Assembly (NCBI GenBank): GCA_003551805.1
Contig: PUNR01000040.1
Coordinates: forward strand, 1-12,360
DNA: 12,360 nt
Reading direction: 5' to 3'
Origin: Loktanella sp.
GTDB lineage: Bacteria; Pseudomonadota; Alphaproteobacteria; Rhodobacterales; Rhodobacteraceae
Shown here: one piece after another, positions 6,945 to 12,360 of the stretch
Position numbering within the stretch: the first letter of the stretch is position 1
Layout: the number at the start of each line of letters is the position of its first letter
Translations under genes and position numbers: made by a program
The notes under the pieces: generated by a model
The model's database searches: none
Told to the model about the DNA's origin: nothing
Seen by the model: only the letters and a program-made list of their open reading frames with translations

Positions 6945-7688
6945 TTACCTTGCAAGCCAGCCTCCATCAACATTCAGAATGGCACCGTGGACATAGGCCG
7001 ATGCGGGGGTGCAAAGGTAGACGGCAGCGCCTGCGATATCTTCAGCCTTGCCCCAGCGTCCGGCGGGGATGCGGTCAAGGATCGCCTTGTTGCGGTCGGC
7101 ATCGGCCCGCAGGTCGGTGGTGTTGTTAGTCTCGATATAGCCGGGGGCGACGGCGTTCACGTTAATACCCTTGGCTGCCCATTCGTTCGCCAACAATTTC
7201 GTCAGCCCCGCCACCCCGTGTTTGGACGCGGTATAGGACGGCACGCGGATGCCACCCTGAAACGACAACAGCGATGCGATGTTGACCACCCTGCCCGCCG
7301 CCTGCCGCGCGATCAGATCGCGGGCAAAGGCTTGCGTAGTGAAGAACAGCGCCTTGAGGTTGACGTCCATCACCGCGTCCCAGTCTTCTTCGGAAAAATC
7401 CACAGCGTCGGCGCGGCGGATCATGCCTGCGTTGTTGATCAGGATGTCATAACCCTGATCTACGAACAGGCCCTGCCCTGCCATCGGATCGGCAAAATCG
7501 ACCAGCACTGACGACACTTTGCCGCCCGCCGCTGTGACCATAGCGACGGTTTCATCGCAACTGCGCCTGCCCGCGCAAACCACCTCGGCACCGGCCTGCG
7601 CCAGACCGACGGCAATCGCTTGCCCGATGCCAGTATTGGCACCCGTGACCAGCGCGCGGCGGCCTGTCAGGGAAAACGCGCCGTTCAC
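6945..7688 (-). CDS. kduD: 2-keto-3-deoxygluconate 5-dehydrogenase KduD
   Basis: Short-chain dehydrogenase that reduces 2,5-diketo-3-deoxygluconate (DKII) to KDG (EC 1.1.1.127 type), the last step of the unsaturated uronate branch. It has 247 residues, close to the usual length of about 253. Motifs are TGANTGIG (15-22, cofactor), NNAG (85-88), the catalytic Ser139, and Tyr152/Lys156 in YTASK, ending with the classical DGGWLAR tail. The longest open frame starts 37 codons earlier but overlaps kduI deeply. The GTG at 7688-7686 shares a GTGA with the kduI stop and has GAGG eight bases upstream, so it is the chosen start. General SDRs look alike; the kduI neighbour and full-length similarity to KduD decide the name. 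Confidence 0.92.
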   Translation of the reverse strand: MNGAFSLTGRRALVTGANTGIGQAIAVGLAQAGAEVVCAGRRSCDETVAMVTAAGGKVSSVLVDFADPMAGQGLFVDQGYDILINNAGMIRRADAVDFSEEDWDAVMDVNLKALFFTTQAFARDLIARQAAGRVVNIASLLSFQGGIRVPSYTASKHGVAGLTKLLANEWAAKGINVNAVAPGYIETNNTTDLRADADRNKAILDRIPAGRWGKAEDIAGAAVYLCTPASAYVHGAILNVDGGWLAR

Positions 7689-8509
7689 AACAATGCCTCT
7701 GCGGGCAGCATGTCCATGTCTTTGTAATCGACATTGTCGCCCGCCATCGCCCAGATGAACGTATAGGCCCCGATGCCCGCGCCCGAATGGATTGACCATG
7801 GCGGCGACAGGGCACCTTGTTCATTGGCGATAAACAGGTGCCGCGTCTCGGTGGGTTCGCCCATCAGATGCAGCACGCGGGCTTCGGGTGTCATGCCAAA
7901 ATACAGATACGCCTCCATCCGGCGGTCGTGGACATGGGCAGGCATCGTGTTCCAGACAGACCCGTCCAGCAGGGTCGTATACCCCAGCACCAACTGGCAG
8001 CTTTCCATCACCAGCGGGTGAATGAACTGACGGATCGTGCGTTTGTTCGATGTCTCGGTCGCACCCAGATTAACCTCTACCGCGTCACCCACGGTGATGA
8101 GGCGGCTGGGGCAAGTCCGGTGCGCGGGGGCGGATGTGATGTAAAACCGCCCTTGGCCGGCAAAGGTGACTGGCCCCGACCCCATGCCCAGATATAACAC
8201 ATCGCCGTTATTCATTGCGTAGCTTTCGCCATGGGCGGAGACTGTGCCGGTGTCACCGATATTGACGATGCCCATTTCGCGCCGGTCCATGAAACAGGGT
8301 GTGCGGGTCTCATCGACATGATCCAGCGTCAGGCTGGCACCGGCAGGCACGGCAGCGCCCATCACGAAACGGTCGTAATGGGTATAGACCAACCGGATTT
8401 CGCCCTCGGCGAACATATCCGGCGTCAGGAAATGTTGGCGCAAGGTGGCTGTATCCATGCCCTTGGCGTGGTCAGGATGAATGGCGTGACGGGTTTGAAC
8501 GGTCAGCAT
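7685..8509 (-). CDS. kduI: 5-keto-4-deoxyuronate isomerase KduI
   Basis: Isomerises 5-keto-4-deoxyuronate (DKI) to 2,5-diketo-3-deoxygluconate (EC 5.3.1.17), feeding KduD; cytoplasmic. At 274 residues it is close to the Escherichia coli protein (278). The four zinc ligands known from that structure are present at a constant offset of four: His192 and His194 (PAHVHDRRME), Glu199 and His241 (SIHSG). The N-terminal segment ETRTPCFMDRREMGIVNIG is also typical of the family. The ATG at 8509-8507 is used instead of the frame's first ATG ten codons upstream: AAGGA precedes it, and it clears the kdgF stop by 13 bases. Confidence 0.95.
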   Translation of the reverse strand: MLTVQTRHAIHPDHAKGMDTATLRQHFLTPDMFAEGEIRLVYTHYDRFVMGAAVPAGASLTLDHVDETRTPCFMDRREMGIVNIGDTGTVSAHGESYAMNNGDVLYLGMGSGPVTFAGQGRFYITSAPAHRTCPSRLITVGDAVEVNLGATETSNKRTIRQFIHPLVMESCQLVLGYTTLLDGSVWNTMPAHVHDRRMEAYLYFGMTPEARVLHLMGEPTETRHLFIANEQGALSPPWSIHSGAGIGAYTFIWAMAGDNVDYKDMDMLPAEALL

Positions 8510-8522
8510 TGGGGTAGTCCTT

Positions 8523-8831
8523 TTATAGAAAATCGTCACGACGCGGGGTGAATGTGTCGATCAGTTGGCCGGGGCTCAGGCAAACGCAGCCATGAACGGC
8601 ACCGGAGGGAATGATGAAACTGTCACCTGCGCCGACCTCAAAAGTGTCATCGTCGATGGTGAACCGGAACCGCCCTGTCGCGACATAGGTCGATTGCACA
8701 TGCAGGTGGTGATGCAGCGCACCGCTGGCACCGGTGCGATCAAAGCGGAAGGCAACGACCATCAGTTCGGGCGCGTCAGCCAGCACCTGACGGGTCACAC
8801 CTTCACCGGTTGGGATGATAGGATAGGTCAT
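8523..8831 (-). CDS. kdgF: Cupin protein KdgF, unsaturated uronate to 5-keto-4-deoxyuronate
   Basis: A 102-residue single-domain cupin. KdgF accelerates opening of 4,5-unsaturated monouronates (from pectin, alginate or similar lyases) to the linear 5-keto-4-deoxyuronate used by KduI. Cupin motif 1 is complete: Gly34, His40, His42, Gln46 and Gly53, with Gln in place of the usual Glu, as known for KdgF metal binding. Motif 2 has Gly69, Pro75, Gly77 and His80. The C-terminal pattern HGCVCL...LIDTFTPRRDDFL is characteristic of the family. The ATG at 8831-8829 follows GAGGA at proper spacing and lies ten bases after the TRAP large-permease stop, while kduI starts 13 bases downstream. A generic cupin is the alternative, but motif and position agree on KdgF. 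Confidence 0.88.
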   Translation of the reverse strand: MTYPIIPTGEGVTRQVLADAPELMVVAFRFDRTGASGALHHHLHVQSTYVATGRFRFTIDDDTFEVGAGDSFIIPSGAVHGCVCLSPGQLIDTFTPRRDDFL

Positions 8832-8841
8832 GCTTCTTTCC

Positions 8842-10122
8842 TCACCGGAACAATGCAGGCAGCCAAAGCGACAGCGCAGGAATGTAAGTGACAAGCATCA
8901 GGGTGATGATCGCTGCGAAGTAGAACGGCCAGATGCTGCGCACGGCTTCCCAGATCGAAATGCGCCCGACAGCACAGCCAACAAACAGCACCGCACCAAC
9001 TGGTGGGGTACAAAGCCCGATACCAAGGTTAAGGATCAGGATGATCCCGAAATGGACCGGATCGACGCCGAACGCTTGGGCGACGGGCAAAAAGATTGGC
9101 GTGGTAATCACGATCAGCGGCGACATATCCATGAAAGTGCCAAGGATCAGCAGGGCCACATTAATCATCAGCAGGATCAGGATGGGGTTGTTCGACACGC
9201 CTTGCATGAAATCGACGATCGCTGCCGGTACCCGCAGATAGGCCAGCAACCACGCAAAGGACGCAGCACAGCCGATGACCAGCAACACCATCGCGGTTGT
9301 GCGCACAGCACCCATGGTTGCGGCGACAAATTCGCTCCATGGCAGGGACCGGTAGACGAAGACCGTGATGAACAACGCATAAACCACTGCAATGTTGGAA
9401 CTCTCGGAGGCGGTAAACACCCCCGACCGGACCCCGCCAAAGATGATCGCCACAAGTATCAGCCCCGGCAGCGCCGAGACGAACAGGACGCCGACCATCC
9501 GCAATCCGGGGAAAGGCTCGGTCGGGTAGCCACGTTTGCGCGCCACGAACCATGCCGCCACCATCAGCGATAGCGCCAGCAGCAGCCCGGGGATGATCCC
9601 TGCGGTGAAAAGGTCCGCAATCGACAGCCGCCCCCCGGCAGAGATGGAATAGATAATCAGGTTATGCGACGGCGGCAGCATCAGCGCGATAATGGACGAC
9701 ACCACCGTGATATTGACGGCGTAGTCAGCGCCATATCCGCGTTCTTTCATCTGCGGCACCATCAGGCCACCAACGGCTGACGCATCAGCCGCCGCCGACC
9801 CCGACACGCCGCCAAACATGACAGAGGCCACGATATTCACCTGCCCCAGCCCGCCACGCATATGCCCGATCAGCGCACCGGCGAGTGCCACAAGCCTGCG
9901 CGCAATATCGCCGCGCACCATCAGATCGCCTGCATAGATAAAGAACGGGATCGCCATCAGCGCAAAGACGGATATGCCGGAATTGAGCCGCTGAAACACC
10001 ACCAGCGGCGGCAGGCCCATGTACACTACGGTGGCGAATGATGACACGCCGAGGCAAAAGGCGACTGGCGTGCCGATCAACAAAAGAAACACGAAGGTTC
10101 CGAACAGGACGTATAGTTCCAT
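8842..10122 (-). CDS. TRAP transporter large permease (DctM family), likely hexuronate
   Basis: The large membrane subunit (426 residues) of a tripartite ATP-independent periplasmic transporter, which drives uptake with a sodium or proton gradient. It opens with the family segment GTPVAFCLG (18-26), has FFIYAGDLMVRG (60-71) and GSAAADASAVGG (110-121), and is hydrophobic throughout, with roughly a dozen membrane segments. LCTPPVGAVLFVGC near residue 375 is also typical. The ATG at 10122-10120 has GAGGAA upstream, formed by the last codons of the small-permease gene, whose stop is only three bases away; the two are translationally coupled. The substrate cannot be read from this subunit; uronate is inferred from the six catabolic genes around it. 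Confidence 0.93.
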   Translation of the reverse strand: MELYVLFGTFVFLLLIGTPVAFCLGVSSFATVVYMGLPPLVVFQRLNSGISVFALMAIPFFIYAGDLMVRGDIARRLVALAGALIGHMRGGLGQVNIVASVMFGGVSGSAAADASAVGGLMVPQMKERGYGADYAVNITVVSSIIALMLPPSHNLIIYSISAGGRLSIADLFTAGIIPGLLLALSLMVAAWFVARKRGYPTEPFPGLRMVGVLFVSALPGLILVAIIFGGVRSGVFTASESSNIAVVYALFITVFVYRSLPWSEFVAATMGAVRTTAMVLLVIGCAASFAWLLAYLRVPAAIVDFMQGVSNNPILILLMINVALLILGTFMDMSPLIVITTPIFLPVAQAFGVDPVHFGIILILNLGIGLCTPPVGAVLFVGCAVGRISIWEAVRSIWPFYFAAIITLMLVTYIPALSLWLPALFR

Positions 10123-10125
10123 CGT

Positions 10126-10647
10126 CTATTCCTCTATCGCTTCGTCACCGAAACGCGCGGTTTTCATGCCCGCAGCGCGTCGCGCCAGCCTTTCGGCGGA
10201 AAAAATCACAATCAGCACACCGCTTAACGTCAGCGGGACGAACGCCACCCCGCCGGGCAGACCAAGCGTTGGCATCGTCGCCGTCCATGTGCGGGTCAGC
10301 AGTTCAAACCCGAACCACGCCATGCCTGCGCCAAAGCCTGCGACAACAACATCGGACACCGAATGCAAGATCAGCACGATCCGCTGTGGCAGGACCATCA
10401 GCAGGACGTCAAAGCTTAAGTGATAGCCTTCACGCGTCCCGACAGCCGCACCCAGCAGAATGAACCAGCCCATCAGTAGGATCGAGGTGGGTTCTGTCCA
10501 TGTCAGCGGTGTTCCAACAATATAACGGGCGAAAACCTGTGCCGCGATCAACCCCGTCATTGCAACTAGCGAAATGCCCGCAACCCATAGCGCTGCACGC
10601 GCAACCACGCCCAGCCCAACGGCAATGACGTTCAGCCAGTGCTGCAT
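10126..10647 (-). CDS. TRAP transporter small permease (DctQ family)
   Basis: The small membrane subunit (173 residues) that partners the large TRAP permease. Four hydrophobic segments are visible near residues 15-38, 52-70, 88-108 and 130-150. The family pattern VFARYIVGTPLTWTEPTSILLMGW (split by the first loop) and GTREGYHLSFDVL near residue 72 identify it. The C-terminus is charged and cytoplasmic. The ATG at 10647-10645 has a G-rich site (GGGGGG) about eight bases upstream. It is separated from the binding-protein gene by 145 bases with strong inverted repeats, but runs into the large-permease gene with a three-base gap. Confidence 0.9.
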   Translation of the reverse strand: MQHWLNVIAVGLGVVARAALWVAGISLVAMTGLIAAQVFARYIVGTPLTWTEPTSILLMGWFILLGAAVGTREGYHLSFDVLLMVLPQRIVLILHSVSDVVVAGFGAGMAWFGFELLTRTWTATMPTLGLPGGVAFVPLTLSGVLIVIFSAERLARRAAGMKTARFGDEAIEE

Positions 10648-10712
10648 GACGCGGCCCCCCGCAATGCGATGTGATTGTCATTCATCGTCAGCAAACCCTG
10701 TCTGCGGAGGTT

Positions 10713-10727
10713 TCAGATAAAATCTGA
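10713..10727 (-). repeat. Perfect 6-base inverted repeat between TRAP binding-protein and permease genes
   Basis: TCAGAT and ATCTGA are separated by three A residues on the plus strand (TTT in the transcript), giving a compact hairpin or a symmetric protein site. It lies 66 bases upstream of the small-permease start and five bases after the larger repeat at 10732-10763. It may act in mRNA processing or as an operator; neither can be decided from the sequence. Confidence 0.5.
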
Positions 10728-10731
10728 TATG

Positions 10732-10763
10732 TCCGGCACAAACATATGCGCGTCCGTGCCGGA
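10732..10763 (-). repeat. 8-base GC-rich inverted repeat after the TRAP binding-protein gene
   Basis: TCCGGCAC and GTGCCGGA form a perfect stem with a 16-base loop, 29 bases after the binding-protein stop. No U-run follows directly, so it is not a classical terminator. A stable stem here could protect the upstream message or pause polymerase and so lower permease expression relative to the binding protein, which is needed in excess. That role is inferred. Confidence 0.55.
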
Positions 10764-10792
10764 TCATGGGTGCATTAACCGCCAGCTTGCGC

Positions 10793-11773
10793 TTATTCGG
10801 TAGCCTGAATCCGCAGGACCAGATCACGCAGAGTGTCGGTGGTCACGTGCTTTTCGTAGACAGGCACCATCGCTTCGATAAATGGCGTCTTGTCGATATC
10901 TGTGATGATTTCAACGCCGGCAGCGCGTACCTGATCTTCGGATTCACGTTCACGCTCGGCCCACATTTCGCGCATCACAGGGACAGAATCCTTGGCGGCC
11001 TGACGGACCAGTTCCTGATCGTCAGCAGACAGTCCATCCCAGCTTTGCTTGGACATGACCAGCACTTCGGGCACGATCAGGTGTTCGTTCAGCGTGTAGT
11101 AACCGGCGACCTCGTAATGGCCCGACGATTCAAACGAAGGCCAGTTGTTTTCGGCACCGTCAATCACGCCGGTCTGGATTGACGAATACACCTCGCCATA
11201 TGGCAGCGGCGTAGCACTGGCACCCATCGCGGTCATCATGTCCACAAAGATGTCCGATTGCATCACACGGATTTTCAGACCGGCCATATCTTCGATCGAC
11301 TGGATCGGGCGCTGGCTGTTGTAAAAGCTGCGCGACCCGCCATCGAAATAGGCCAGACCGACCAGATCGTGGGGTTCAAATCCGGCAAGGATTTCGTCAC
11401 CGATGGGGCCGTCCATGACACGGTGCATGTGATCGACAGACCGGAAGATGAACGGCAGCGACACAACCTTGGTTTCCTCGACCAAGTTGTTAAATGGGCC
11501 CATGCTGACACGGTTCATGTCGATCACGCCAAAGCGGGTCTGTTCAATCGTATCGCGCTCCTCGCCCAACTGGGCGGAATGGAACACCTCGATACAGATC
11601 CGCCCGTCGGACCGTTCCTGCAGCAGTTCGCCCATATATTTCACAGCCTCAACTGTGGGATAGCCGTCCGGATGCGTATCGGATGACCGCAAGGTGATTT
11701 CGCAAGCCATCGCCTGCCCGACAAAGGCCGCGCTGGCCAGCAATGCCGCCGTCAGTGTTTTCGTCATTTTCAT
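10793..11773 (-). CDS. TRAP transporter substrate-binding protein (DctP family), likely hexuronate
   Basis: Periplasmic binding protein (326 residues) that delivers an organic acid to the TRAP permease. A Sec signal peptide occupies residues 1-23 (MKMTKTLTAALLA...QAMA), and the AMAC context is not a lipobox. Family segments are SDTHPDGYPT, SLPFIFRS (105-112), GLKIRVMQS (165-173) and GVIDGAENNW (202-211). Arg169 is the conserved arginine that binds a substrate carboxylate in this family, which fits a uronate. The ATG at 11773-11771 is chosen over the one two codons downstream because GGGAGGAG lies at ideal spacing. It follows uxaC by 27 bases. The specific sugar acid (glucuronate, galacturonate or an unsaturated form) cannot be told from sequence. 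Confidence 0.92.
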   Translation of the reverse strand: MKMTKTLTAALLASAAFVGQAMACEITLRSSDTHPDGYPTVEAVKYMGELLQERSDGRICIEVFHSAQLGEERDTIEQTRFGVIDMNRVSMGPFNNLVEETKVVSLPFIFRSVDHMHRVMDGPIGDEILAGFEPHDLVGLAYFDGGSRSFYNSQRPIQSIEDMAGLKIRVMQSDIFVDMMTAMGASATPLPYGEVYSSIQTGVIDGAENNWPSFESSGHYEVAGYYTLNEHLIVPEVLVMSKQSWDGLSADDQELVRQAAKDSVPVMREMWAERERESEDQVRAAGVEIITDIDKTPFIEAMVPVYEKHVTTDTLRDLVLRIQATE

Positions 11774-11800
11774 TGTTTTCTCCTCCCGTTGGTGGCCCTG

Positions 11801-12360
11801 TCAGAGCCGGTAAGCCTGCTTTGCAAGCCGGTATGCGAGGTCATGTGCAACCTCGAATGCTTCATCCTCGGCCATGCGCCCGCTGGCGCAGAGCGTGGCA
11901 AGAAACGCGCAATCCACACGCCGCGCGACATCATGGCGGGCTGGGATCGAACAAAATGCGCGGGTGTCGTCGTTAAACCCGACCGTGTTGTAGAACCCCG
12001 CCGTTTCGGTCGTCAGTTCACGAAAGCGCCGCATCCCTTCGGGACTGTCGAAAAACCACCACGGCGGGCCTAGCTTCAGCGCAGGATAGACCCCCGCCAG
12101 TGGCGCCAGTTCACGCGACAAAGTGGTTTCATCCAGCATGAACACGATCACCGACAGTCGCGGGTCGGTGCCATAGGCGTCTAGCAAAGGTTTGAGATTG
12201 CGCACGAAATCAGTGCGGGTCGGGATATCGAAGCCTTTGTCGCGCCCGAATTGTGCGAACATCGGCGCGGAATGGTTGCGCCATGCACCGGCGTGGATCT
12301 GCAGGACAAGGCCGTCATCCACGCTCATCCGGGCCATTTCAGTCAGCATCTGGCCGCGAA
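11801..12360 (-). CDS. uxaC: Glucuronate isomerase UxaC (N-terminus beyond right edge)
   Basis: Isomerises D-glucuronate to D-fructuronate (and galacturonate to tagaturonate; EC 5.3.1.12), the entry step of the saturated branch. Only the last 186 residues are in the window; the family is about 470 long. The frame stays open to the right edge upstream of the first visible ATG, so that ATG is internal. Recognisable segments are LQIHAGAWRN, GPPWWFFDSPEGM and FCSIPARHDVARR, which match the C-terminal part of UxaC in order. The stop at 11803-11801 lies 27 bases before the TRAP binding-protein gene, consistent with one operon. The promoter and any GntR or LacI-type regulator would be outside the window. 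Confidence 0.92.
   Translation of the reverse strand, partial: RGQMLTEMARMSVDDGLVLQIHAGAWRNHSAPMFAQFGRDKGFDIPTRTDFVRNLKPLLDAYGTDPRLSVIVFMLDETTLSRELAPLAGVYPALKLGPPWWFFDSPEGMRRFRELTTETAGFYNTVGFNDDTRAFCSIPARHDVARRVDCAFLATLCASGRMAEDEAFEVAHDLAYRLAKQAYRL

Noticed and set aside
6941..6973. ATG starts for uxuB inside kduD (6973 and 6967)
   Set aside because: No ribosome binding site precedes them; GTG at 6940 has AAGG and fits the four-base gap after kduD.
8830..9573. Plus-strand open frame (247 codons)
   Set aside because: Antisense to the TRAP large permease; the extreme Asp/Arg/His/Gln composition is the expected shadow of a membrane protein.
10678..10767. A 29-codon minus-strand open frame in the gap between TRAP binding-protein and permease genes
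   Set aside because: It has no ribosome site and its sequence is explained by the inverted repeats it covers.

Overview
The window looks like a chromosomal segment of a marine alphaproteobacterium, most likely Rhodobacteraceae (Roseobacter group). It is moderately GC-rich, all genes lie on the minus strand with tight or overlapping junctions, and it pairs a TRAP-type uronate locus with a NasT/NasS nitrate regulon. This taxonomic call rests on gene style only. No insertion sequence, phage gene, CRISPR array, rRNA or tRNA was seen.

Transcription runs from right to left. The right two thirds (about 4157-12360) is a hexuronate catabolic operon: uxaC (cut by the right edge), a TRAP transporter (binding protein, small permease, large permease), kdgF, kduI, kduD, uxuB, a small apparently frameshifted reading frame, and uxuA. 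UxaC, UxuB and UxuA take glucuronate through fructuronate and mannonate to 2-keto-3-deoxygluconate (KDG). KdgF, KduI and KduD take 4,5-unsaturated uronates, the products of polysaccharide lyases, to the same KDG. The operon therefore merges a saturated and an unsaturated uronate route; KDG kinase and aldolase are not in the window.

The left third (1-3973) is a nitrate assimilation regulon: nasT (ANTAR antiterminator), nasS (cytoplasmic nitrate/nitrite sensor), a 264-base untranslated leader, nrtA (Tat-exported binding protein) and nrtB (permease, cut by the left edge). The leader holds an intrinsic terminator preceded by hairpins whose six-base loops all fit AAYGAY, with A at loop position 1 and G at position 4. 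That is the signature expected of an ANTAR-protein RNA target. A third such loop shares bases with the terminator's 5' arm, which suggests a direct switching mechanism.

The most interesting points are this triple-hexaloop leader, the small frameshifted gene between uxuB and uxuA, and the paired inverted repeats between the TRAP binding-protein and permease genes. Several starts were moved from the longest open frame on the basis of ribosome binding sites, stop/start overlaps and family length.
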